64,000 nt of DNA from Trachipleistophora hominis (lineage: Eukaryota > Microsporidia > Pleistophoridae), in NCBI GenBank assembly GCA_000316135.1, contig JH993952.1, positions 31,444 through 95,443 on the forward strand, written 5' to 3'. Within the stretch, counting starts at the first letter, position 1; the number at the start of each line of letters is the position of its first letter. Position numbers and translations under genes: made by a program. The notes beneath the pieces were generated by a model. That model had not been told where the DNA came from, did no database searches, and worked only from the letters and a program-made list of their open reading frames with translations. This document shows positions 39,832 through 49,256 of the stretch, in pieces.

Positions 39832-41162
39832 ACGACGTTATATTTGAAAAACTAACCGTACAAGCTGGTTCAAAGATCGTATTAAACGAGAAAATCAAAG
39901 GTATAATAATAAAGGAGTGTACTGGTATGTTTGATTTGCGAACATACTTAGGCTTTGAATGTTGTCTGAAAAAGTCAGCGTACATAAAAATCGCGCTTGA
40001 CGCATATTTAATGCCTAACATCTATCATATCATATTACGTCATATACATTTAGAACAAAGCCTAGTTCTTCCGGGAAATTGTCAAGCTGTTGTTCTAAGA
40101 GAAATTTCCACGGCAGAAAGAGCGTTAATAATTTTAAACGAGTCATGTAAAGCAATCCTCATTTCGATGTCTGATGTTAAGATCGATGCAAAGAATGTTG
40201 AAATTATTAAAAGTCTGCATTTGAGGTTTTCGGTATCTAAACCGGCAAATATTCAATTATTTAATCCGAGAGATGTTAACTACTTGCTCCTTGAAAATAT
40301 TTGTCGAAATTCAGAAGTGATAGAACCTTTGTTGACTAGTTTCAGAGAAATACATCATTTGGCATTTCAGAGTTGCTATACAGGAAAAGAGATAAATACA
40401 TTTAAGAAATACATCGGTAATACATACTCGTTGTTGTTACTTGGCGAATGTTCAAACGACTTTCTTAACTTCCTAAAAAAATACTTTGCGTCTCAACAGC
40501 AAGAATCATTGCCATATCTTTACAAACGATCAGATGCCGTGGTTAATTACATTCTCAGAACATGCTTGAAGGAACCGATAGCAAATACCATAAAAAAATT
40601 GGTATTTAATGACATTCGTGTTTCAATGGACAACTGTAAGCTGTTTCAAGCGTTATGCCATTTGGAAATTCTTAAGATTTGCGCGATAGAATACACTAGT
40701 AGGCTTTTTCATAATCTACCGCCTAAGCTCAAGTTGTTGAATCTTATTAATACACCCAGTGAAGAGTTGCACAATGCAATTCGATACAGAATTCATCCTT
40801 CAATTATTGTACGACCACATAATAACATAAGAATATTGATGGTCAACTTTACTTTTATACCTAACCTCTTCTATATTTACCATTTGATGCCAAATCTTAA
40901 AGTGTTAATGATACATTTTGTTTTCTTAGAGGACATTTCACCCAAAAATCAGAAAAATAAAATAAAACTGCGTGAGCTAGTGATAGAATACCCTGAGAAT
41001 CTAATGGAACCCTTACATGTGTTTTTAGCAGATGAAAAATTAATCATTTTGATACGTGTGCTTTCCATGTATATTGATTTACATAATCTTGAAAACTTTA
41101 CATTTACGTCACCAACCCAAAGGTTTCAAATCGATTTCACGTCGTTGGCTCATCTTGTTTAA
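39774..41162 (+). CDS. Large LRR-family protein, C-terminal part (frameshifted)
   Basis: About 462 codons that continue the preceding LRR protein; the ATG-less start shows it is not an independent gene. The sequence GIIIKECTGMFDLRTYLG aligns with QVILRDCIGLIDLRSYLG in the paralogue at 43654-46107, which confirms the reading frame. Further LRR-like units follow (LEILKICAIEYTSRLFHNLP, LKVLMIHFVFLEDI). Both halves together give roughly 940 residues, close to the joined length of the paralogue. A 5'-truncated SINE-like element starts 30 bp after the stop. Confidence 0.65.
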   Translation: MLDVLDVHIYGTIYVDQDIDDVIFEKLTVQAGSKIVLNEKIKGIIIKECTGMFDLRTYLGFECCLKKSAYIKIALDAYLMPNIYHIILRHIHLEQSLVLPGNCQAVVLREISTAERALIILNESCKAILISMSDVKIDAKNVEIIKSLHLRFSVSKPANIQLFNPRDVNYLLLENICRNSEVIEPLLTSFREIHHLAFQSCYTGKEINTFKKYIGNTYSLLLLGECSNDFLNFLKKYFASQQQESLPYLYKRSDAVVNYILRTCLKEPIANTIKKLVFNDIRVSMDNCKLFQALCHLEILKICAIEYTSRLFHNLPPKLKLLNLINTPSEELHNAIRYRIHPSIIVRPHNNIRILMVNFTFIPNLFYIYHLMPNLKVLMIHFVFLEDISPKNQKNKIKLRELVIEYPENLMEPLHVFLADEKLIILIRVLSMYIDLHNLENFTFTSPTQRFQIDFTSLAHLV

Positions 41163-41191
41163 TTGTGAAATGATGAATAATACACTTGGTC

Positions 41192-41236
41192 ACAGGTGTG
41201 TGATGTTAGGAATTAATTAAACAATCTTTCCAAAAA
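41192..41236 (+). repeat. SINE-like element, family A, 5'-truncated
   Basis: GTGTGTGATGTTAGGAATTA then ATTAAACAATCTTTCCAAAA. Flanked by AATACACTTGGTC (41179-41191) and AATAGACTTGGTC (41237-41249), 12 of 13 identical. It begins 30 bp after the LRR stop codon. Confidence 0.75.
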
Positions 41237-41667
41237 AATAGACTTGGTCGTTTGATGCCGAACGTAACTAACAACATAACATTATTATTTTTCATTACAA
41301 TGGAAAACCTTAATTGTCTGCTTAATACATTTGCTTTTGGTACCTCATATACACCTTTCTGTGATAAAAATCATCAAGAACCTACTTAAACAATGACCAT
41401 CCTTTATCCCACGGTCTAAAACAAAGAAACAAGAATACTACCTGATTTCTGAGAAATGAATATGCATGTTATCACAAAGACTAGCGCTAAATTAAAAATA
41501 ACTCTACAATAAAAACTGAGGTAAGAGCATCTTGCTTAATGTATGAATTACAAAATGACGAAATGCTTAGACGAATGGAATGGAGAAAGGTAAATTTAAT
41601 TGATTGGTCATTATGTTTTCAAGTATTTCGCCATACTTTGTCCGATATTGATGTGTGACAGTTTATT

Positions 41668-41778
41668 TTCACGAATCAAGGCCCGGTGGCCATGGTCGGT
41701 TCCAGCGGGCTAGAAGATTGTGCTTGATTGGATGGTATGTATGAAGGAGATAATTAAACTGACTTTTAGTTAAAAAAA
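41668..41778 (+). repeat. SINE-like element, family A, full length, best-preserved insertion
   Basis: 111 bp: head AATCAAGGCCCGGTGGCCAT, GGTCGGTTCCAGCGGGCTAG, AAGATTGTG, spacer, ATGAAGGAGATAATTAAACT, GACTTTTAGT and a TTAAAAAAA end. Perfect 14 bp direct repeats TGTGACAGTTTATT flank it at 41654-41667 and 41779-41792. Confidence 0.85.
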
Positions 41779-43033
41779 TGTGACAGTTTATTCCGATAAC
41801 TCCAAGCAAAAATATTAGCATATAAATCCGTAGCAACCTACAGTGATGGCAAAAACATCACGTTTTTTTATCAAAATGTCTTATTCCCGATTCTATACCA
41901 ACTTACAGTATTTACTATAATGAAAACATAAGTTTGTTTTCTATTAACCTCATTAGCTATTATTTTCCTTACACAACTTTTATTTTATCAATATGACTAG
42001 CTACACTATTCCATCTATAAAACAGAAGTTTAAATAGCATGTATTCAATAGGAATTGTTCCTTTTTTATTTGATTTCATTCCGTATCAGTTATTCCTATG
42101 TTGTTCTCATTTTCCAATACGGGTTCAAAAAATCATTTTACAGCTAGCGTTTATGTTCTGGCAAATATCTTCGGTAAAAGAGTGCTAAGCAAGTTTCAGA
42201 AAATGGGAATTTAATTACAGAAGGTTCTCTTTTATCTGTTGCTAAAAAACAAACAACTTTTTTATTTTTACTGAAAAAAATGAGCATTTTCCGAATTATT
42301 TTTTCTTTAGCATTAACTTTGCCCAATGCTTGTCGGTTATTTCTGTATATCTAAGGACCTACATAGTAAGGTGCAAACTTTTATTTATATCATTATTTCT
42401 ACACATATCATACAACTGCGAACGTAAATTATGTACTTTAATCGTTCAGAGCATCCGTTTAATGAATATTAGATTAAAAGTAAAAATGGCAACATTTTTA
42501 AAAGCATTTACTCCTTTAATAATAAATTAATGGTCTAAAGAGAAAAGAATTTTAAACAAAAAGCAGTTAATCATTTATACTCGCTTAGACAAGGTCAAAG
42601 AAATACGATCCGTTATGCATCGGTTTCACCCGAACTCGAATTTAATTAAAATAAGTAAATTTGTTGTTCTTGTTTGATAATACAAACTATACCGCCGCGA
42701 AACATGCTCTGTAACATTGTTCAGATGCACTGTAGAATAAAATCTTCTTTCCCAAAATTTGTTTGCACCGGGAAACGTATCTTTACATGTCTCAACACAC
42801 ATTATATGCTATACCGCAATCTTACGAGTGCAAAACCATTTATTAACAGCACTCATACACTACATATATCTTTAACTTTTACAACTATTACGTGATTTAG
42901 ATTTACTAAATTACAATTACATGATTTTAAGAGTCATTTACTTAAATAATGAGTCAATTTAAAAAACTCCTTTTTCGATCATATTGTAATATATACGAAA
43001 CAATATCGCGAAATGTGTTACATTTTGCATATT

Positions 43034-43125
43034 TTTTAAAAAATTGAAAGTTCGTTTAATCAACATCTCACACTTCCTCACACACCAAACAAATTTTCCT
43101 GACGCGCTGAGCGCCAACCATGGTC
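43034..43125 (-). repeat. SINE-like element, family A
   Basis: The minus strand reads GACCATGGTTGGCGCTCAGC, GCGTCAGGAAAATTTG, GTGTGAGATGTTGATTAAAC, GAACTTTCAA and an A/T-rich end. Flanked by ACATTTTGCATATT (43020-43033) and ACATTCTGCACATT (43126-43139), 12 of 14 identical, both differences being transitions. It lies about 160 bp upstream of the second large LRR gene. Confidence 0.75.
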
Positions 43126-43282
43126 ACATTCTGCACATTATATCATTAAAATTGATTACTTGAAAATAAATCCTACGTCATGATTAAATGCCGCTTATAC
43201 TTGACCGAATGCGTTAATGTAATTTATTATTACCTGATATGGTTAATTACAAAATGATTTAAAGTGAATCATCATTCATTTT

Positions 43283-43657
43283 ATGTTATTTAACCTTTAT
43301 AATTACATTGAGACGACGCTAAAATTCGTGTTAATATTCGAATCTCGACTTTGTAAATTTCACAATGAGTACATAGTTGTAGATAATTTGACCGCAACTG
43401 GTGTAGAGCACTTTTTGCGGTGTTGCATACTCGAAGAAACAGAGTACTCGTCGCTGAACGACCTTCTACGCGTTGAAAATCTATGTGGAAAAAAAACAAA
43501 TAAAAGGTGTGCCTCAATCTGTGGAAAGACGCACTATTTCGATCAAAATTTGGGCATTAGAGAAATTCAGAATGTTGCACGAAGCGTTCCAGCATATACC
43601 CAAGGAAAAATTTCGTACAAAGCTATTAGACTTGCAATGACTAAAAATTTTTTATGA
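43283..43657 (+). CDS. Second large LRR-family protein, N-terminal part (frameshifted)
   Basis: 124 codons, beginning MLFNLYNYIETTLKFVLIFE, very similar to the start of the paralogue at 38335 (MLHNLYDYVEKTLKVILIFE). It ends in a run of A5T6 (about 43641-43651). One additional T would carry the frame into the next feature and give FFMKVIRIVK, which aligns with LFMKIVNLKD of the paralogue. It is therefore the 5' end of one gene with the following feature, broken by a single-base loss in a homopolymer, either real or a sequencing error. Confidence 0.65.
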   Translation: MLFNLYNYIETTLKFVLIFESRLCKFHNEYIVVDNLTATGVEHFLRCCILEETEYSSLNDLLRVENLCGKKTNKRCASICGKTHYFDQNLGIREIQNVARSVPAYTQGKISYKAIRLAMTKNFL

Positions 43658-46107
43658 AGGTCATTCGCATCGTTAAGAACTGCTCGGTGGAACTGTCTAT
43701 CAGTGATATGTGCATTATTTTAGAACACTGGTTATCTTTTAAAGAGAATGCAGGCGCATTTGCACATGTGATTTGCTTTAACCTACAGTGTAACCAGGAA
43801 TCGGTTGATATACTTGATGAGTTAAAGGCGTGCATCGCTTATCCAAAACATGAAGCACATGACAAACAAATTAAGAAGTTTTCAAATTTAATTTTTCGTA
43901 CTTATGTGGATTGCAGTAGCTTCATAGAAGTTGTGCGTTCACAGGGCACGTTTTTTTTGAAAGATGGTAAAGACGAAATAGCCACGTGCTGTGAAGATTC
44001 ACATTATAAGGGAGGATTTAGCATGTGTATGAGGCTCACTGATCTGAATATAGGCTTTCTATTCGCTAATTTGTATCTTGAATACAATTATTTTATTCGT
44101 AACAAAGAAGTTTTATTTGAAAAATTTGGGGATGAGACCGGTAAATTTGCGCTAACAGTGCGAATATTGGATATACATAACAAGCCTGAAAGAGATTACC
44201 GGCTCTCACAGATGTGTTTGGATGAAAAACTTCGAGTTATCATGCATAGCAGACTTATAAACAGCCAAGGCATCAAAAATATAATGCTATCGTTTCGCGA
44301 TGTAAAAACTCCGCCGACATCAAGTACTTTATTACAAATAAAGAAACTAAGCACGATAAGATTAGATTCGTGTTCGACCCGATTTTTACATTCCTTGCCG
44401 ATAATATCGAATACAAACGTTGAGATAGTACACAATAAGAAGTCGGTCAGTTCGTGCCAAATGATTCCTCGAAAACTCACGAAGATATTCTACATAGGGT
44501 GTATATTTACAGATGATATACGATTCCCAAGCCATTTAAAATATATTAATATTAAAAATTCAAAAATAAGCGATGGTAACACGCTATTTTTCCACGAAAA
44601 ACATGAAGAAATGATAATATTCAACACATACGGTATGCTTGTGATGCTAGGCACTGTTGGTTTTGGCGAAATATTCCTATCATCGCCTGCACAATCAAGT
44701 CTCAAACTTATCAGAAATCCAATATCACGCAAATTATCACTTAGTATAGAATACGCAACGATTTTTGACGATGTAAACATCACGGAAGAGATAGAAAAGC
44801 TGGAACTTGCGAATGTTAAAATACAAAAGTGCACGGTGATGAGCTTTTCCAGCGAAATCAAGCAGGTTATTTTGCGGGATTGTATCGGGTTAATTGATTT
44901 AAGATCATATCTTGGAGGATATTTTGTTTTTATCAGAAGTACAACGATGAGTGTTTTTTCGTTAGATGATACGGGCTACAGCAGTCTCGTCCTTCGTACT
45001 GTGTTTTCTTGCGTCACACTAGAACTAACGGGTGATTACCACAGTGTTACACTGGATAATATCATTATGGAAAATAACTCACGGTTTATAATAAACGCGT
45101 CGTGTAAGAAACTCACGATCAATACATGCGATGCCATAATCGATGTATCCAAAGTTGTGCGCTTTGATATGATACACATGATTTTCACACCTGGCTTGTG
45201 TAGTCACGTTCAGTTTGTTGGTATCAGCATGGTTACAAGCTTAAAAATCACCAATTTCTTTGAGAACATATGTTCTGTTATAACCGTGCTATCAAGTTTA
45301 ACAGAATTAGAAAACCTACGATTTACGAACAGTAGCGCAAAAGAGATTCAGAAATCACAAACTAATTTTCCGACGAGCATCTTCCCGTTGGAATACGAAG
45401 ATGATGGTAATGAACGCCTGTTGACGAACAGAAGTGATATAAAGAATTCAGTTGATCCAAAGACTGAAGTTTCAATATACGGCGTCTTAAAGGCAATTAG
45501 TTGCAGTAGATGTTCTAACAAGTTAAAGAAATTAGAGTTTAATTCGTTTGCAATTAACTTATCGTACCTCTATTTGCTAGAAAGTTTGCCTAATTTGCAA
45601 ATTTTAAATATTTGCGTGCAAAATATGACGAAGCATTTTTTCCAATACCTGCCGCAAAGCCTTTTATTGCTTGATATACGCGGTATATATAATCATGCTG
45701 AAGCACCTGAACCTGAAAACATGGAAGATGATCAAGTTAGCAATTCACCAATTCACATTTTGAAAATTCTAGTAATAGATACCAATTTATTGAGTTGTTT
45801 GTGTCGTATTGCTCCGATATTTCCACATTTAAAGGTAGTCAAGATACACTACGTCGCCCTACCAGCTTTCAATCTGCCGGCAGGATATGAAAAGATCAAA
45901 GTAAGCGAGCTAATCGTAGAAGGAGAGAACGGTCTATTTGATTCGAAATGGGAGCGTTTGGAAGAATCAGAACTCATGCCGCTCATCGAACTGCTATCAC
46001 AGTGCTTTGATATGCAACACGTAGAATACTTTTTGGTCATTTTAGGCCATGAGTTGGTAAATATAAATCCTCGTACTTTTTATGTGATTGATGATGTATT
46101 AGAATGA
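43654..46107 (+). CDS. Second large LRR-family protein, main part
   Basis: 817 codons that continue the preceding fragment (total about 940 residues). It shows the same order of regions as its paralogue: the FLFANLYLEYNY segment, a central series of LRR-like units (LTKIFYIGCIFTDDIRFPSH, IEKLELANVKIQKCTVMSFS, QVILRDCIGLIDLRSYLG), and C-terminal LRR units (LKKLEFNSFAINLSYLYLLE, LPNLQILNICVQNM). There is no membrane segment or enzyme motif. Codon use is AT-rich and unlike the conserved genes. The ATG at 43654 overlaps the stop of the first part, but I doubt that it is a real start. LRR proteins usually bind other proteins; the role here is unknown. Confidence 0.7.
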   Translation: MKVIRIVKNCSVELSISDMCIILEHWLSFKENAGAFAHVICFNLQCNQESVDILDELKACIAYPKHEAHDKQIKKFSNLIFRTYVDCSSFIEVVRSQGTFFLKDGKDEIATCCEDSHYKGGFSMCMRLTDLNIGFLFANLYLEYNYFIRNKEVLFEKFGDETGKFALTVRILDIHNKPERDYRLSQMCLDEKLRVIMHSRLINSQGIKNIMLSFRDVKTPPTSSTLLQIKKLSTIRLDSCSTRFLHSLPIISNTNVEIVHNKKSVSSCQMIPRKLTKIFYIGCIFTDDIRFPSHLKYINIKNSKISDGNTLFFHEKHEEMIIFNTYGMLVMLGTVGFGEIFLSSPAQSSLKLIRNPISRKLSLSIEYATIFDDVNITEEIEKLELANVKIQKCTVMSFSSEIKQVILRDCIGLIDLRSYLGGYFVFIRSTTMSVFSLDDTGYSSLVLRTVFSCVTLELTGDYHSVTLDNIIMENNSRFIINASCKKLTINTCDAIIDVSKVVRFDMIHMIFTPGLCSHVQFVGISMVTSLKITNFFENICSVITVLSSLTELENLRFTNSSAKEIQKSQTNFPTSIFPLEYEDDGNERLLTNRSDIKNSVDPKTEVSIYGVLKAISCSRCSNKLKKLEFNSFAINLSYLYLLESLPNLQILNICVQNMTKHFFQYLPQSLLLLDIRGIYNHAEAPEPENMEDDQVSNSPIHILKILVIDTNLLSCLCRIAPIFPHLKVVKIHYVALPAFNLPAGYEKIKVSELIVEGENGLFDSKWERLEESELMPLIELLSQCFDMQHVEYFLVILGHELVNINPRTFYVIDDVLE

Positions 46108-46198
46108 GATTCGAGATGCACAATAAATGCGGAGCAAAAGATTTTGAACATTTCCAAGTATTAAATTTATTTTTTCCATTCTTAACATTCATTAGAGA

Positions 46199-46388
46199 GA
46201 GAAAGCTTTTTTTATCTGAGAGTCCGTTTAATTAACGCCTTACACTTCCTCAGGCATAGGTAAAGCTTTTTTCATCTGAGAGTCCGTTTAATTAACGCCT
46301 TACACTTCCTCAGGCATAGGTAAAGCTTTGTTTTATCTGAGAGTCCGTTTAATTAACGCCTTACACTTCCTCAGGCACAGGTAAAACT
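46199..46388 (-). repeat. Three tandem SINE-like tails of about 60 bp
   Basis: The minus strand reads, three times, CCTGAGGAAGTGTAAGGCGT, TAATTAAACGGACTCTCAGA, then an A-rich end joined to CTTTACC. All units are truncated at about the same point. The array starts about 90 bp after the LRR stop codon. Confidence 0.8.
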
Positions 46389-46619
46389 TTCTATACGAAA
46401 ACACGCACATTTCATGTACTCGTTTATTCTAAAATACGTAACAACATATAATTCTCATATGAATTATATTTCCTGATCATAATTAGCACCACACAAAAGA
46501 ATAAGAATAAGACTGTGCTAATAAGCAATCACCTAAATACGGTATAATATTCGATTCAGAGATATTACCAGAATTTCTTTCATTACTAAACGATAAAATT
46601 ATTTAAATTATCAGCCTTT

Positions 46620-46692
46620 CATGTTTCTATTGTTGATAATGAGGTGGAAGACGAGTCACCAGATTTTTAATAAAACTCTTTTGGTCAAAAAA
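46620..46692 (+). repeat. SINE-like element, family B, 5'-truncated
   Basis: GAAGACGAGTCACCAGATTT then TTAATAAAACTCTTTTGGTC and an A-run. Flanked by AAATTATCAGCCTTT at 46605-46619 and 46693-46707 (15 bp; the leading A residues are ambiguous because of the A-run). Confidence 0.8.
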
Positions 46693-47011
46693 AAATTATC
46701 AGCCTTTAACATCAATAATAAATGATCGTTGATAGAAAAATCAACATGTTGTAGATTAAGAGTAGGTAGTTATGCGTTAGGAATGTTAATTTGTGATAAT
46801 AAATCGTAAGGTATAACCATGACAGCCGTTTGATAACAATATTTTATTTATCAATAACACAAAGAATAACAATTTTAACAAAGGTATTAGAACTAACGCA
46901 CAAGATTGATGATATATTGCAGTGTATTATCAAGTCAATTACCTACGATACGAATTATATGAACAACAAAGTATGAATAGTTCTATAATCACTTCTTATT
47001 TCGAGCACAGT

Positions 47012-47058
47012 TTTTTTGCTTGAAAGTCAGTTTAATTAACGCCTCACACTCCTTGAAG
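47012..47058 (-). repeat. SINE-like element, family A tail
   Basis: The minus strand reads GGAGTGTGAGGCGTTAATTA then AACTGACTTTCAAGCAAAAA. No target duplication was seen. Confidence 0.6.
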
Positions 47059-47300
47059 GAGAATACGTTTCACATCTTTGCTGATATTTTACATTCTTTT
47101 CGTTTGCCATGAACATCCTATCAATATTAGTATTTAACGTCTTTTTTACTGAAAATAATATTTTTACGATCCAAATAAACCAAACAGGATACTTTTGAAA
47201 TCGTTATCTTTGTTTTACAGAAGAACTTTCATTATAACACCCTAAACACCACAAACATTCAATAAACCGTTTGTAACACCGCCTATAACAAACAAGTAAC

Positions 47301-49256
47301 TTATTTCTCATTAGGCCTGCCCAGCTGATAACATTCCCATCTACGTACATAATCCTTTGCCTTTATCCCCTTCATACTTCTAATCTTACCCACCACACTC
47401 TTCTCAGCAAATCCCTGATCCATAGATCCAACCATACACCACATGATCCCCAAGTACCCGTTCCCATCATTTCCATCCAAACTAAACGTATCATTAAGCA
47501 AACATCCTACAGTGACAGCATCCTCTGGCCGGTCAAACCAGTACAGCATTGTCTTTGCCCAGTACATTCGCACGTATCCGTGCATCTTTCCGGTAATTAC
47601 CATTTGTTTCTGGCCAGCGTTCCACTCAGGATCAGAAGTACGTGCAAGAATGAGCTGGTCTAGAGTGTAGTGCTGGCGCTGATCGGAAAGATGTGCTGTG
47701 AGAGTGTCCTGCGCCCATTTTAAGGCCCCATAGAAATTGTCGTAGTTGGGATTGCGTAGAATGAAGTACTCGGCGGTCTCCCGCCACACAAATATTTCGT
47801 TGAGATACGTTGTTACGTTTACACTTTTAGCATCGTTTTGGCCCGTGCCACCGGCCATTTCTTGAACGACCCCTGTGTTGCGCTTTCTCGTATTTTTTGT
47901 GTTTTTTGTATTTTTTGTATTTTTTGTATTTTTTGTGTTTTTTGTATTCTTCACACTTTTCCTCGTATCCTCGTGCTTGTCATCGCCCCACTGTATGACA
48001 GCACGTACCACATCACCTGCACTGATCTGCCCGTCATTAACGTATGCAGATACGCTACTCTGCACATCCCGATCGGCAGAGTTCCGGTATTTATCGTAAA
48101 TCGGCAGATTATTTTGTATGAACGTGCTGAGTGTGCAACATGCATTTGAGTATCCGCCAGTTAAACGAGGCGTGTACTGCGAGTACAAATCGTGTTTTTG
48201 TATGATCTGTTTTATCTGCGCCCTGTACATTTTAGCACGCGTTTTCATCGTTTTCATCTTTTTGTCCATTTTTACGCGTTTTCCTTCTTCTCGTCCTTTT
48301 TTGTTTGCACCGCCATGTTCAGCCGTACTCTTCGTTGTTTCACCCTTTCTCTTCTTCGTTTGTCCTCCACCAATCCTTTCCGTGTTATCACCGTTATTAT
48401 CAGATTTAACATTATTTTCATCTTCTTCATCATCATGTTCATCATCATGTTCATCATCATGTTCATCCTCATGTTCATCCTCATGTTCATTCTTATCATG
48501 TTCATCTTCGCCTTCAATCTCTTCCTCCCCACCATCCTCATTAGCCTCATAACCTTCCCCTCCATCCTCATCGTTCTCTACATCTTCTTTTTCCTTCCCA
48601 CCATCCTCTTCTCCTTCGATCTCTCCATCCCCACCATCCTCATTAGCCTCATAATCCTCATCCTCTAAATTATCTCTTATCCTTACCTCTACACCCTCTA
48701 AATCATTCATTCCATCATCACTCATCCACATACACTCCCTCCTCTCAACCAAATACCTCTCATCCACAAACTCACCAAACCTCTCCAACAATCTTTTCTT
48801 AACCGCCGAGCTACTCTTTACATCATCCTTTACCACAGCATACGGCACAATATTATGAGCATCCACCCTAACAAGAGCAATGCAATTGCTCTTGCAGTAC
48901 CTGTACAGCTGATCATCAACTGCACGTGAGTATCTCAGCGGTGAATGGTCCACAACTATGCAATCGATGCAGTGTGTGCGTACCAGTTCGTCAATACGTT
49001 GTATCAGTACGAATGGTATGTTGTGCTGCCTGCATGCCCCTTTTAGTTCTGCAAGACCCTCTGCAATGAACCTGCGCTGCATGTAATTGCCCACGATGTA
49101 TTCCGGTTTTATACCGAATATTACGCGATCTGTAAGGGTGTAGCAGTAGAACAGGGCAGCGTTGTCATGTATTCTCTTGTCACGGCGTGATAGGTATAGA
49201 ACTATCTTAGGTTTGTGTTGTATGCGGTGCAACTCTTCAATACGATGGTTAAGCAT
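47301..49256 (-). CDS. PHR: Class II CPD photolyase with long inserts
   Basis: A 651-residue class II cyclobutane pyrimidine dimer photolyase, a flavoprotein that uses light to split UV dimers. The N-terminal antenna domain (about 15-175; VLYLSRRDKRIHDNAALFYC) and the C-terminal FAD/DNA domain are both present. The latter has the class II signatures DPEWNAGQKQMVITGKMHG, RMYWAKTMLYW, LNDTFSLDGNDGNGYLGIMW and DQGFAEKSVVGKIRSM. Two inserts make it longer than usual (about 450): an acidic E/D/G/H-rich one (about 195-300, then a lysine-rich part to 345) and KNT repeats (about 436-456). The ATG follows ACCCCT. Retaining photolyase suggests that spores meet sunlight; photolyases are known from several microsporidia. 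Confidence 0.9.
   Translation of the reverse strand: MLNHRIEELHRIQHKPKIVLYLSRRDKRIHDNAALFYCYTLTDRVIFGIKPEYIVGNYMQRRFIAEGLAELKGACRQHNIPFVLIQRIDELVRTHCIDCIVVDHSPLRYSRAVDDQLYRYCKSNCIALVRVDAHNIVPYAVVKDDVKSSSAVKKRLLERFGEFVDERYLVERRECMWMSDDGMNDLEGVEVRIRDNLEDEDYEANEDGGDGEIEGEEDGGKEKEDVENDEDGGEGYEANEDGGEEEIEGEDEHDKNEHEDEHEDEHDDEHDDEHDDEEDENNVKSDNNGDNTERIGGGQTKKRKGETTKSTAEHGGANKKGREEGKRVKMDKKMKTMKTRAKMYRAQIKQIIQKHDLYSQYTPRLTGGYSNACCTLSTFIQNNLPIYDKYRNSADRDVQSSVSAYVNDGQISAGDVVRAVIQWGDDKHEDTRKSVKNTKNTKNTKNTKNTKNTKNTRKRNTGVVQEMAGGTGQNDAKSVNVTTYLNEIFVWRETAEYFILRNPNYDNFYGALKWAQDTLTAHLSDQRQHYTLDQLILARTSDPEWNAGQKQMVITGKMHGYVRMYWAKTMLYWFDRPEDAVTVGCLLNDTFSLDGNDGNGYLGIMWCMVGSMDQGFAEKSVVGKIRSMKGIKAKDYVRRWECYQLGRPNEK

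Larger units (their letters stand above)
41250..43282. other. AT-rich intergenic region between LRR paralogues
   Basis: No gene accepted. SINE-like copies lie at 41668-41778 and 43034-43125; the rest is AT-rich with no assignable feature. The open frame at 42330-42530 and others of similar size lack support. Confidence 0.5.
46108..47300. other. AT-rich intergenic region with clustered SINE-like copies
   Basis: No gene seen. It contains a threefold tandem of SINE-like tails (46199-46388), a family B copy with target duplication (46620-46692) and a family A tail at 47012-47058. Confidence 0.6.

Noticed and set aside
41192..41236. Conserved transcription terminator or poly(A) element as the meaning of the shared tail
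   Set aside because: Copies occur in both orientations and far from genes, with flanking direct repeats, so mobility explains them better; a secondary role as a 3' end remains possible.
42590..42645. Possible tRNA suggested by CCCGAACTCGAATTT
   Set aside because: No cloverleaf can be formed around it; no D-arm or anticodon arm upstream.
43654..43657. ATGA overlap of two LRR frames as a translational coupling or two-gene arrangement
   Set aside because: The paralogue at 38335 has the same region in one continuous frame, so a single-base loss in a homopolymer is the simpler reading.
47838..48668. Plus-strand frames of 103-158 codons opposite the photolyase
   Set aside because: Antisense to the acidic and KNT repeat inserts; phenylalanine/serine-rich shadows.
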